A DNA stretch of 64,000 bases from positions 4,092,001 to 4,156,000 of the forward strand of contig CAVNZM010000016.1 of assembly GCA_963693365.1 (NCBI GenBank), written 5' to 3'. Position 1 is the first letter of the stretch, and every line of letters starts with the position of its first letter. The notes under the pieces were generated by a model. The model ran no database searches. It saw nothing but the letters and a program-made list of their open reading frames with translations, and was not told the DNA's origin. Origin of the DNA: Amoebidium appalachense (lineage: Eukaryota; Ichthyosporea). A program made the translations under genes and the position numbers. Of this stretch, positions 1 through 16,532 are shown piece after piece.

Positions 1-160
1 TACATATACACGACGAGAAGCATGGTGCAGGACACATGCAAAGGCAAACATTCAAGTGTGCAACATCAGCAATGCGCACAGTATGCGTCATAAGCAGAGT
101 CCATCCTCAGGGGGGGCCCAAGTCATCAATTACGTCTGAGTTTCGGCCCCTGGGCCCGCT
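1..160 (-). repeat. SINE-like dispersed repeat, copy A (cut by window edge)
   Basis: Minus-strand copy of the dispersed family with core GATGACTTGGGCC, C tract, GAGGATGG, CTCTGCTTATGA, CATACT. Very close to copy B at 24026-24195 over its whole visible length, including the 3' part TGCATGTGTCCTGCACCAT. Poly-G starts right beside it at 177. Confidence 0.75.
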
Positions 161-174
161 TATCGGAGGAGGAA

Positions 175-207
<33 letters not shown>

Positions 208-353
208 TGAGTGTGTGTGTGTGGGAGGTTATCTTGTGGTGCGTGCCTAATCTGTGGACGTTTGAGTGTCTGGATTGGGTATGCCCCTTGAGAGAGTGTG
301 TGCAGTTGTTCGTGTTTGTGTGGATGGGAGGATGGGAGGAGAAGACGAGGGGA

Positions 354-354
<1 letters not shown>

Positions 355-432
<78 letters not shown>

Positions 433-445
433 TGTGTGTGTGTGT
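355..445. repeat. Poly-G, (GA)n and (GT)n compound microsatellite
   Basis: About 33 G, then about 40 bp of GA, then about 15 bp of GT, beside BRO1 exon 10. On the gene's sense strand this is a pyrimidine and CA tract. Confidence 0.95.
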
Positions 446-477
446 ATAGGGGGGGTGGGGAGAGGGGTCGTCCCTAC

Positions 478-854
478 CGCCACATCGACGTTTGTGTACT
501 TTGCATACTTCTGCGCCTGCTTCATCTGGGCCTCCGCAATCTGAAGGGGGCAAAAAAAAAAAAAAATGAGTGGAAAGGAGGGCAGGCTGGGGGGTGGGGT
601 GGGGGGAGGGGGGGAAGTGTATATGCTTTTCATAGGCTTTATGTCTAGACATCTAGTTTTGTACCTTAAGGAGAGGAGTTGGTCTTTTGCCTGCCTAGTG
701 CCAGAACCGAATCATACTCTTGACTATATGTCGATAACAAACACCCCTTAAAGGGGAGAAAGGAGGGAGGGGAGGGCCGAGGGGGGAGGCGAGGGGGGGG
801 TCGGGGTGGGGATTTGGATAAAAGGGAACTCACGCAGAGTATGGAGTCATCGGG

Positions 855-889
<35 letters not shown>

Positions 890-964
890 TGGTGTTGTGG
901 GTTTTCGACGGTTTGGGGGCAAAAGGGGGAGGGCAGATGAGCTGGGGTGAGGTTGGGTGGGGTG

Positions 965-1004
<40 letters not shown>

Positions 1005-1452
1005 TGTGTGAGTCTGTGAGTGTGTGTGTGTGTGTGTGTGTGTGCGGGGCAAGGCAGGGGGGGGGGGGGGGGGGGGGGGGGAGAACATAGTACCTGCCAG
1101 TAAGCGATTGCGGCACCAAACTTGCTCTGTGAGGCCAAAGACTGGGCCTGGTTGTGTGCAGCCATGGCGTTGAAATAGTGCTTCTTGAGCGATACGGTGT
1201 TGATCCACTCCTATTTTTTTTAAAAAAAAAAAAATCAGTAAAGTTTGTGGTGTGTGATGTTTGCGTGGCAATAGGTAGGGGGGGGGGGGGGGGGGAGGGG
1301 GGGCAAAAGCCAAGCCCCAACGCATATAACCCCTTAAACAGAGTGATAACCACACCTATACGCGTGGAGTTCAAGAAACAACACGAGAGGGAGAGATGGA
1401 GCAACATGAACACCAACGGACACTCACACCAAATCCGTCCAATACCCGCACC

Positions 1453-1531
<79 letters not shown>

Positions 1532-1683
1532 ACGCACACGCACACGCACACACACACACACACACAGAAACCTTCGAGAAAGTTCCCTTGAGGCTGCCCG
1601 AGTCCAATGCCGTGTCCACAGCCGCATAGTAGTCACTGGCCTGTGCTGCCAAACGGGCTAGAATGTTCTCCTTCATCTTGCCT

Positions 1684-1751
<68 letters not shown>

Positions 1752-1851
1752 GCACATGTAGACGTGCAGATACATAGATACATGTGCATGCTCACGTATA
1801 CACGACGCGCAGCAGCACGCGCACACGCGCCCCCGCACACAAACACAAACA

Positions 1852-1921
<70 letters not shown>

Positions 1922-2116
1922 TGTGCAAACAAAGGTCAGAGGACAGCACGGTTTTATTTTAGAGAAGAAAGGCCCCCAAGCCCAGAAGCTATACTGAGCC
2001 TGCACATCCAATGGCCTTAAATAAAAGAAAATTTACGAAGAATGGCCGAAACTTGAAGCAACTTACGTACACACAGAAAGACACGCACAAGATAAGGACA
2101 TTGGGGGGGAAGGGGA

Positions 2117-2149
<33 letters not shown>

Positions 2150-2314
2150 CAAGATAACCACAGACGAGAAGGAATTAAAAAGGCTGCCGGAGAGTTGAAC
2201 TCCAAGAAGAGTGAGCACACAGGCACACACAGGCACACACATGCAGATATGCACACATGCATACACAGACATACCTGCAGATACACATACACACACACAC
2301 AAACACAGACACAC

Positions 2315-2346
<32 letters not shown>

Positions 2347-3055
2347 GCACCGAGTATAGCCTTCTGCAGGAAACACTCCTGTGCCTGAGCCAGGCACAGA
2401 TTTGCCAGCACGGTCAGGCAGTCCACCGTCAGGTCTGTGCACAGGTTGGCCGGGTACTTGCCGTTGAGACTGTCCCGGATGTACGTGAACGCACCGGCTG
2501 CACCCTAATAATTGGAATGAGTGGGTTGGTGAGTGCTACTCCACTTTATTTTTGTTTTCTTTCACCTATTCATTTTGGTATATTGTTTTTCCCTTTTTTT
2601 TTTTTTTTGTGGGGGGGGGGGGGGGGAGGGAGGAGGGAGGGGAGGGAGGGGGACGGGGGAGGAGGGTTGAGATGATTACGGAAAACAAAGAAAACAGCCA
2701 TAATGAACAACACACCGCAGATGTCAAAACATACACAAATAGTATGCATCATAAGGAGGGGGGTTTTAGAATGTGTCATAGGATATGAAGTTAAGGATGG
2801 CAACGCAACTATCCACAACACAATTTTGCAAGGCACACACAAAGCGAGCACATCCATTAATCGATACAAAAGGTGTTACGTGCGGGTTGGTGGGTGGGTG
2901 GTGGTGGTGGTGGGGGGGGGGCGCATGCGCGAACATGTAACATATAATGAAAGAGAGGTGGGAACGTGGGAGTAGACAGGGAAAGGAGGGTGGGGGTGTT
3001 TTGCAAGGGATAGTGAGCTGTGTGGTGGAGGTGGTGGTAATGGGGATTTCTTTCG

Positions 3056-3110
<55 letters not shown>

Positions 3111-3129
3111 TGTGGGGCAGGGGGGGGAA

Positions 3130-3160
<31 letters not shown>

Positions 3161-3536
3161 ATGTGAAGGTGCGTGCCCATGATCATACATATGCCAACAT
3201 ACAGAAATATTACATGTACACTGAAAGACAAATAGCAGCACATGCGTTCTGACATGCGCCAGAGAACCCGAGAGCCCACCCAACCATACATTCACACGAC
3301 ATGCACTCCCTCATTTAGGACCACCCATGCTCACCCATCAACATAGTCGCTAATAACAGCCCACCAGTTCACAAACACACTCACACGCACGCACACACAC
3401 GCACACACACACACAAAAAGCGCGCTTATGCGCACACGCACACGTACACACGCTCACACACACACGTACACGCACGTACACGCACGCACGCACGCACACA
3501 CGCACACACACACACGCACACACACACGCACACGCG

Positions 3537-3568
<32 letters not shown>

Positions 3569-4153
3569 CACACACCTGGAAATAAGTGCAGGCCTCCTTG
3601 CATCCATTGTCATCGAGAGTGGTGTTGGATCCCAATTGACTGTTTGCATAGGAAAAGTTAGAGTTGAAATCTGAACAAAACGGAAAAAAAAAAAAACCGG
3701 AAAAGAGGAAAAAGCACCACTGGGATAAAGGTCCAAAGCTGTTACGGCGAAATCCAACCCCCCCTCACCCCCCCCCCCTCCCCACCTTCCACACGTACAC
3801 ACGCACACACACAAACACACACAGAGAGAGACAGCACCCTCACCCAGTCTAGAAGTACCCTCTCCCCCCCCCCCCCCTCCCCCCTCCCCCCTCCCCCCCC
3901 CCCCCCAAAAAAAAAAAAAAAAAAAAAAAAATACAACCCCACCCACGTAGGCCTACCCATCCACCATCACCCACTTCCTCCTTCCCCATCCTACACACTA
4001 AAAAGGTTACGATGGCAAATGATCCCCCCCCCCCCCCCCCCTCCCCCCTTATTGCACACGCTATTCATACACTCCTCACACCCTTCCCCAGGTTCTATAA
4101 GCCGTGTTGAGGACTCTTCCAAATTGCACACACAAACACATACCTACATACGT

Positions 4154-4186
<33 letters not shown>

Positions 4187-4215
4187 AACACACACACGCA
4201 TACACCCACACCCAC

Positions 4216-4260
<45 letters not shown>

Positions 4261-4493
4261 CGTGCAAACAGACCACCGTGCTTACCTCAGGATGGCGCCA
4301 TAGTTGAACATGATGTTAGCAAGCTCATAGTTGGAATCCCTGCACTCTGCGCATAGAAACCAATTAGATCACGTTCCTTTACATCCCCCCTCCCCCTCCC
4401 CCCGTTTCCTCCACTTCTTCCCTCCCCCCCCCCCCTCGAAACACACACCTTTCCCCCCACTTCTTTTCCTCATCAACCCCCCTTCTCTCCCGA

Positions 4494-4567
<74 letters not shown>

Positions 4568-4877
4568 AGCACACTTCCCCTGCTTCCACAATGCCAACAC
4601 TCACTGTACTTACGGCAACACTATCGTTTAACCCCCCCCCCCCCCCTCGTGCCCCGATCAACCCTCACCTCCCCCCCCCCCCCCCCCCCTCCCCCTCCCA
4701 CACACACACACACACACACCAGCACATATCCCCTCCCTCCACCATGCAAACACTCACTGTGCTTACGGCCACCCTTGAACGCATCCGTCCAGCCAAACTC
4801 CAGGCGAATGGTACCCTGCCGGCCCAGAGGTCAGATAATAAGTCTTATTTCCCTGATCTTCTTTCATCCCCCCTCCC

Positions 4878-4912
<35 letters not shown>

Positions 4913-4929
4913 CCACACACACACACACC

Positions 4930-4960
<31 letters not shown>

Positions 4961-6907
4961 CCACCACCCCACCCACCCTCTGCTCCCCCCCGTTTTCCAC
5001 AACGTAGTCCCTGGAAAACCGAAGACTCTCTCTCTCTCTCTCCCCCCCCCCCCTCCCACACACACACCCTCCCTCCCCTACAAGTCCTTTCTCATTCACC
5101 CCCACCCCTGCCTTTCCCTCTCCCTCCGTCTCCCAGCCTCTCGATAGCCTAACCCCCTCAAGCCCCCACCCCCACCCTCACACCTTCCTCCCCCCCCCCC
5201 CCCCCCAACCTCCGCCATCTCCCCCCCCCCCCCCCTCCCTCCAACCTCGAACCCCTCCTCAAGCCTCCTCTCTCCACCCGCCCACACTCACAGCCCCAAG
5301 GTGTATGCACGAGCTTTGCTCCTAATAACAACAAAATGGTTCTCATTTTTTCGTTTTTCTTTATCTTCTTTTTCACCCATTCTCCCCCCCCCCCCCCCCA
5401 TCCCCCAAACAACGGGCGGGGGGGGGGGGGGGGGGGGGGGGAGGGGAGGTGAGGGGAGGGGAAAGGGGGGGGGGGGGGGGGGGTCTTTTTAAAGCAAAAG
5501 AAGAGAAGAATTGAAGAGCAACCCCCCAGAATCCCATTTTCACATGTACATTCCCACCTAAATGATTCCCGTATTCCCATGCGCATTCCCGCCACAACCG
5601 TACTGACACGCACACTCGCACTCATATTCCCAAAAAAAGAAAAAGTGAAGCCACACACCTGATCGTTGATGGGAAACTTCTCCCCTAGTCTCTGCACCTG
5701 GTAGAAGTACCTGAGCACAGCAAGATTGTTAGCCAAAGGAATGAATGAAGAGAAAAAGTGGGGGGCAGGGGGGGGAGAAGGAGGAATCGCTTGGGAGGTG
5801 GAGGTGTGCGTGTGGGGGGGGGAGGGGGGCCGGAGGGGGAGGATGATTAAGCGAACCAATGAAGAGCTAAACGCAGATAAATCCACCGGCGAGGAAAGGG
5901 GAAAGAGGCAAAAAATGGAAAGAAAAAAAAAAAAAAAGCGCCTGAAGAAACATCACTGCCAGCACAACAAATACACAACGCTGTTGTTTTCCGTTTATGA
6001 CAACCACCATAGTTAACACCAAGATGATGATGATAAATCTCTCGGCGCTTCGCACCCTACAACATCATGCACAAGGGCGGCATCTCACCTGAGCAGGTTA
6101 TTCAACCCGTTCTGGTGCACCTCTGCAAGGTTTGCAGCCATCTTCCGCTGGTTAACGATGTTGAGAGCCTCATCATATGCCTGAAGGAGCCAACAACACC
6201 AGAGCAGGAGGGGAGCAGGGGGAGATGAGGGGGTCCCAAAAGAGGTAAGTGTGGAAACACCCAGGAAGAGAAAGAGGGTGGGTGGGTGGGTGTGTGTGTA
6301 TTTAGGACGGGGGAGGGGGGGGGGGGGAGGGGGGGGGAAGAATGTCAGGAGTGCAACAGATGACCGTGTAAACAGTTGACTTGGCGCAAGGGTCCCAGAA
6401 CAGCCGCAGCTTCAAACCATAGTCGTTTTGCAGCGTTGTCGTACACATTACCTCCTCCCCCCCACCCCCACTCCCCCCCTTCCCCCCCCACCCCACACAC
6501 ACACACACCCTCCCCCCCCTCCCCCCTCCCCCCCCCCCCACCCACCCACACACACACACACACCTTCCCCCTCTCCCCCCCCTCCCCCCCAACCAATCCC
6601 AAACCTTTCCCCCCTCCCCCGCACACACACATGCCCACACACACACACGTGCACACGTGCACACATACACGAGCACACATACACGCGAGCGCACTGACAC
6701 ACTTACACACGCCACACACACAACAGAAGCGCGTACACCACAGCACACACGCACGCACATGCCATCCAGGCAAGCAGCCCCAAGGAGTTGACGTACCCCA
6801 GGAGCATCATCGTAGTTCTCGCTGATAAACTGGCGCAAACCGGCCTTGTAGTCCACCGGTTCAGCATCCTTCTTGGGGATGGCAAGAAACCCGTAACCTT
6901 TACTCAT
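478..6907 (-). CDS. BRO1-domain protein, ALIX/Bro1 type (partial, 3' end beyond window)
   Basis: Ten exons read on the minus strand: 6797-6907, 6089-6180, 5659-5710, 4758-4815, 4286-4346, 3576-3639, 2351-2504, 1572-1681, 1094-1210, 478-540. All have GT-AG borders and compatible phases, giving 294 residues, and the gene continues past the left edge. The start ATG at 6907 ([13 protein letters not shown]) is preceded in frame by a GTG that I do not use. The order of conserved blocks follows the BRO1 domain: [34 protein letters not shown], then [30 protein letters not shown] and [17 protein letters not shown]. Known for the family: the boomerang-shaped BRO1 domain binds the C-terminal helix of CHMP4/Snf7 and feeds ESCRT-III at endosomes and the plasma membrane. 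Exon 4 has two usable donors of the same phase (after 4767 or after 4758). Full ALIX, HD-PTP or BROX identity cannot be settled because the C-terminus is missing. Confidence 0.9.
968..1044. repeat. (GT)n microsatellite, imperfect
   Basis: About 75 bp of GT with a few interruptions, followed by poly-G at 1057-1080 next to BRO1 exon 9. Confidence 0.9.
1455..1566. repeat. (CA)n microsatellite with CG variants
   Basis: About 110 bp. On the BRO1 sense strand it is a GT tract starting a few bases inside the exon 8 donor. Further CA tracts sit at 1687-1750 and 1857-1915. Confidence 0.95.
2670..2790 (-). repeat. SINE-like dispersed repeat, copy I (partial)
   Basis: Minus strand shows CTTATGATGCATACTATTTG and a GTGTGTTGTTCATTATGG tail like copies D-F. 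The 5' third is missing. It lies in intron 6 of the BRO1 gene. Confidence 0.5.
3059..3160. repeat. (GT)n then poly-G tract
   Basis: About 48 bp of GT, a short spacer, then about 30 G. Intron 6 of the BRO1 gene. Confidence 0.9.
4497..4566. repeat. (CA)n microsatellite
   Basis: About 69 bp, adjoining the left copy of the duplicated exon-4 junction. Confidence 0.95.
4564..4775 (-). repeat. Duplicated exon-4 donor junction inside BRO1 intron 4
   Basis: Two 59-bp copies, 4564-4622 and 4717-4775, match at about 50 of 59 positions. The right copy contains the real exon-4 end and its donors (read on the minus strand). The left copy, 153 bp further into the intron, retains both GT dinucleotides (GTAAGT and GTGAGT). 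On the plus strand each copy follows a (CA)n tract. Confidence 0.8.
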
Positions 6908-8242
6908 TTTCACAACACAACAGCACGCAAGCGTGCGTGCAAAAAGCGATGGGACGGGGTAGGCTAAAGCCTACAGAAGTGAAAACGGAACAAAGGGGTA
7001 CTAAAGCCGGCTACCTCTTCTCAACCACAGAATACAGACTACTATTATACTAATGTCTTTCGATGGCCAGAAGGTCTTTTTTTTCTTTCTTTTTTACCCA
7101 AGTGTGCTTTTTGTTCAACTACGCGACAGTGCAAAAAGTTTTTGCTGACGTGATTGGCGATTGGCCAACAAGATATCCCCCATGGTAAACTTTTGAAGAC
7201 GGTTCCTGCTTGGGCATCTGTATGCTATTTTTACCATGTTTTCATTTTTCTATAACATGTACATGTAACAAGCAAGCAAACAAGATTATTCTCCACTATA
7301 TGTTTTCTTCAGTAAATTTCGTTATTATAGAACGGCAGCCACCTTTCAAAACATTTTTGAAACTTGACCCAAGTTAAACTTACCAAACCGTGCCCCGGCA
7401 TGAAGGCCTTGGAGTCGTAAACTTTAAAAGCAGTTACGGCTTGCCCGGCTCTCACGCTGATTGGTTAACTATGACCTCATAGAGCTACCAACCAATCAAA
7501 GCTCAACTACATATTTGGTCAATCCACAAATGACGTCACGCGTGTACACAAACGGTAGCCGTTCCCGCCCGTATATAATAGTATTGCCACACTGTCTTCG
7601 ATAGACACTACAACCTATCACTTGTATAAATAAATAAATGGTATATAATAATGCAATGTTAAATAAAAAAGATAGTCTCAACTGTGAGATACCGAGCTAA
7701 TGATTGTTGGGTGTACCGTAGCCATAAAGTTGTCTCCAATCATTGTTATCTAAAGCTAACTATATATGGCTAAACTTTGCGACACTTTAAGACTTAGCAG
7801 AGCTAGTCTACAACCGTCTACTTCAGTAACTACACTTTGCTTGAAACAGCCATCGATTTCATGAGAGAGTGACGTAGTAGTCATATAGCTGGTGGCACCC
7901 CCAAGTTGCTGACTTGCCAAACTTTAAGCGCCCGGCAGCCCTGAGTGTCACCGAAAGTTTTCGCCGGTTCGTCGTGTTGAGTTTGTTATAGTGTAGTTTG
8001 AACATCTGCTCCCTTTCTCCCTGCGCTTTATATTTGTAGTCTACCTTCGTTCCCTAAAGTCAACCATTCCCCTTGCTTGCCGCTACATTACTTACAGAGG
8101 GTTGCGCCACACTGAGCCTGTTTACATACGTTTTCTGGCAGATTTACCAAGAAGTGACTATCTTGTTTTGTTCTTTTCTGGGGCAAATAACTACCTAGTA
8201 GACTGCTAAAAGACGCCGTTTTTACGTTTTCGAACATAAAAA
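6908..8242. promoter_or_regulatory. Shared divergent promoter of the BRO1 and CHMP2 genes
   Basis: A 1.3-kb spacer between the two divergent start codons. Unlike the introns it is nearly free of microsatellites and homopolymer C/G. Visible elements are a perfect CRE palindrome TGACGTCA at 7531-7538, CCAAT boxes in both orientations around 7150-7175 and 7457-7500 (GATTGG, CCAACCAATCA), and TATATAATA at 7572-7580. No ORF of interest lies here. That it drives both genes is inference from the arrangement. Confidence 0.55.
7531..7538. promoter_or_regulatory. CRE palindrome TGACGTCA
   Basis: Exact match to the cAMP-response/ATF-CREB bZIP consensus, inside the divergent ESCRT promoter and 30-50 bp from inverted CCAAT boxes. 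Binding is inferred. Confidence 0.5.
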
Positions 8243-13022
<4,780 letters not shown>

Positions 13023-14238
13023 AAAACATGTGCATGTGTTTGCCACATGGTTAAAGGAGTGTGTGTGTGACGACTGTGTGTGTGTGTGTCGTGTGATGTG
13101 TGATGTGTGATCCAACTCGGTGTGAAATATGATACAGTCGATACTCGATATAGCTCGCCTCCCTTGGGTGGGTAGGTGGGTGGAAGGGGTATTTTGGGGG
13201 GCGGAGGGGGGTGAGGGGGCTATTTTGTGTGCCAAATTACTAAGTTCCTAAGGACATATTGGCTAAAAGTGTTGGGACTGAAATAATCGTGTAATACTTA
13301 CTGCCTTGTATTCGGCCAAAATCATGTCTAATATTGCTGCTGATAGATTGACTCGTTAACTTCTTCTCACTCATGAATGGTTTTTTATACTTCGATTCTC
13401 ATATACCTTCCTTTTTGCCAGCTATTATGTAATGTACTCAGCCACTTGCAACTGTAGTAACCCCCGTACAAGAATTCTTCAGTACACCCACACATGCGCA
13501 TTAATGCAACAAGCTTGAGATCTGGAGTTGACACAAATAAAGAAAGGGGGGTTCCATCTCTTGCTTTAAGATCCACATATATACTCTACTCGCTAGTACA
13601 ATGTCATGTACACAGGCGTTGCAGTGCAACAGTATTTCTTACGGCCATGAGTAAGAATAACTTTTCAATAAGTTGAAAATGGATGGCATGGAAACGCATT
13701 CGAATGCTGACACAATAACAACAGGATTCATCGGAGCCCCCCCTCCCGGGCGCCTTCCCTTTTCCCTCCATTTAAACTTATCTCCCTCCCTCCCTCCCTC
13801 CCTCCCTCCCTCTCCCTGTCCGCTCTCCCTCTCCCTCTCCCTCTCTCTCTGTCTCGAGCATCTGCAGCTGTGTGGAACGCAGTATTGTGTTTTCGTTTAT
13901 TCCGGTCGCCACATTGGCCCACTCTGACACATTTCTCACCCATCTCTCTACTTCCCGTACGCGTCACCTTGCACGATACTCCGCCATCATTGACCTGTTT
14001 TTCTCGTTTCTCACCCTCTGACCCTTCTCACCCACAAATCACGCACCCAGGTACACATGCACGCAGACAGGCACGAACGAACGCAAGCACGCACACGCAC
14101 ACCCTCACAGGCATATGTGCACTATGCACGTGCATGCCCCAAACCACCGATCATACATACACAAACACGACCACACACAAACACACATTCACTCACTCAC
14201 TCACTCGCTTACGAGCTCCTCATAAAACTCTGCCTCTC

Positions 14239-14276
<38 letters not shown>

Positions 14277-14806
14277 TCCCCCCATGCCTTCACTTCCATA
14301 ACACGGGTGAACAATTACTCCAACCCCGGGCCAATGCATACATCCCCCCTCCCCCCCCCCCCCCCCCCCCCCCCCACCCCACCCCCATTCAACGCGCACA
14401 CACCCCCCTTTTTTTCTACATCCGGGTGCACATGAGTTAAGAGCCAACTTGTCACTGCAAAGACGTGCATCGAGTTATCATCCCCCCCCCCCCCCCCCCA
14501 AATATCGCTTAGCCCGCCCGCACTCTGGTAATTGAGTAGAGTTTGGCAATAAAGATTTTATGTGCCTGGATATTGTTGTGACGACACTAACCCAACATGG
14601 AGTTCGCCTTTTATTCCAAGTTGAACATTTTCATTTCTCTTTTCCCTTTGGTTTCTTCTCATTGCCTTTCTTTCTTTTTCATTCTTTTTTCTTTAGATTT
14701 CTTTTTTGGTTGTGGTGGTGGTACCGGTGGGGGGGTAGGGGGGAAGGGGGGAGGGGGAGGGGAGGGGAGGGGGGGGGATTCTTCATTCCCTCCCTACTAA
14801 ATACCC

Positions 14807-14837
<31 letters not shown>

Positions 14838-14939
14838 ACCTCCCCCCCCCCCCCCCCCATAGACACGAGGTGCTCTGAGGGCAATGATTATAAACAGCAG
14901 AGAGGTGGGGGGAATGCAGGGAAATTAGATGTCACGAGA
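13023..14939. other. Intergenic region downstream of CHMP2
   Basis: No gene recognised. It holds a GT-rich 3' flank, a (CTCC)n tract at 13785-13815, CA-rich sequence near 14050-14190, and poly-C tracts at 14240-14272, 14353-14375 and 14809-14858. AATAAA at 13537 is about 500 bp past the stop, so I do not claim it as the CHMP2 polyadenylation signal. Confidence 0.5.
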
Positions 14940-14965
14940 GAGTGTGTTGTGTCTATCCCCCTCCT

Positions 14966-15006
<41 letters not shown>

Positions 15007-15322
15007 ACCCCCCTCTCCCCCTCCCCCCGCACCCGGCCCTCTGGGTCCTTTTTCTGGGCTGCGGGATTTTTGTTTTTTTTTCGTGGAGGGGGGGGGGGGG
15101 GTGGAGGGGGAATAGGGGGGGAAGGGGGGGGGAGGGGGGGGGGAGACACACACACACCGTGCACCGTGACACTAAGACATCTACACACATGATTGTGATA
15201 CACATGTGCACACACACACACACCACACACACAAACACAACCAGTGACAAACGAACACAAAATCCAAATGTACACACAGACATGCACACATTTTCGCACA
15301 GCCTACTAACCCTCCCCCTCTC

Positions 15323-15359
<37 letters not shown>

Positions 15360-15560
15360 ACAAAAAAAAAGAAAAAAAAAAAAAAGAATCCCAGAGCCCA
15401 GAAAAAGGACCCACAGGACAGGGAATGAAGTACACACGTGCACACACACCCACACCACACACACACACACATCACACACTGACACACACATATCATGGCA
15501 GTGACAAACGAACACAAAATCCAGATGTGCACATCGACATATGCACACAATGTCGCACAG

Positions 15561-15593
<33 letters not shown>

Positions 15594-15685
15594 TCTCAAC
15601 CACCACCACAGGCAAAAAAAAAAAAAAGAAAAAAAAATCTCCTGCAGCCCAGAAAACCCAGAAAAGGAACCCACAGGACAGGGAA

Positions 15686-15724
<39 letters not shown>

Positions 15725-15930
15725 ACACACACAAACCGTGCACCGCAACACGGAGACACACAAACACACACATTGTAATACGCACGTGCAAACGTGCACA
15801 CACACACACACAGACGCACCACACACACACACAAACACACACATTTTTCAGTGACAAATGAACCGTTGAAAATCCAAATACACACACAGACATATGCTTA
15901 CATTTTCGCACAGAAGGGCACATAGGGCCA
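14940..15930. repeat. Minisatellite array of ~200-300-bp complex units, one element inverted
   Basis: Three successive units end in AATCCA(A/G)AT(G/A), TACACA-type CA sequence, GACAT, CACA and TTTTCGCACAG (near 15300, 15560 and 15910). Between them are poly-C, an A-rich stretch with CCCAGA and GGACCCACAGGACAGGGA, and poly-G followed by ACCGTGCACCG. At 15040-15075 the GGGTCCTTTTTCTGGGCT element occurs in reverse orientation to 15380-15420. No coding potential beyond low-complexity frames. Confidence 0.8.
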
Positions 15931-16532
15931 GTGAGTATTAATTATAAGGCACGCTCGCGTCCGAGCACCGTGGCGCATTGATGTAAATCGTTAGACTCTT
16001 TAATTCTCAGCCGCCGGTTGCACACATACGCACACACACACACGTGACACACAAGGATTTGGACACCCCCCCCCCCCCCCCCCCCCCCCCCCCCACCACC
16101 ACACACGCACACACATTAGATTTTCGATCTGTGATTGGTAACGAAGCAAAACTTCCTGGGGACCTCAAGCTAATCAGAAAAGAAATACTCTGCTGCACGT
16201 ATGGGTAGTTTTCTTGTGCACAGCCCAATAATAATACTACTAGACTAATTACAAGTAGGGAAGCCACAGTTCCCCCTCCGAATCCTCCCCCCCCCCCCCC
16301 CCCCCTCTCCCCCTAAGATTCCCCCGCCCCCCCCCCTCCCCCCTTCCCCCCCCCCCCCCCCCTCTCCCCCTAAGATTCCCCCCGCCCCCCCCCTCCCCCC
16401 CTTCCCCCCCCCCCCCCCCCCCCCTCCCCCCCCTCCCCGTTATCTTATTTCCGGATCCCCCCAGCCTTCGTAGCGCCTAGAGTCTTAATTTTTTCCAAAG
16501 TCTAGTACTACTAATCCGAAGTTATAGGTGAG
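15931..16532. other. Intergenic region downstream of SPRY-like gene
   Basis: No gene seen. It holds a poly-C/CA block at 16066-16115 and, at 16277-16440, a C-rich tandem duplication whose unit carries CCCCTAAGATTCCCCC. Confidence 0.5.

Noticed and set aside
4331-5152. Long proline/histidine/threonine-rich open frames such as 4331-5152, 10081-11274 and 28676-30316
   Set aside because: They are translations of poly-C and CA repeats in introns of recognised genes and contain no domain.
13385-13576. 63-codon minus-strand frame downstream of CHMP2
   Set aside because: No motif and no exon context.
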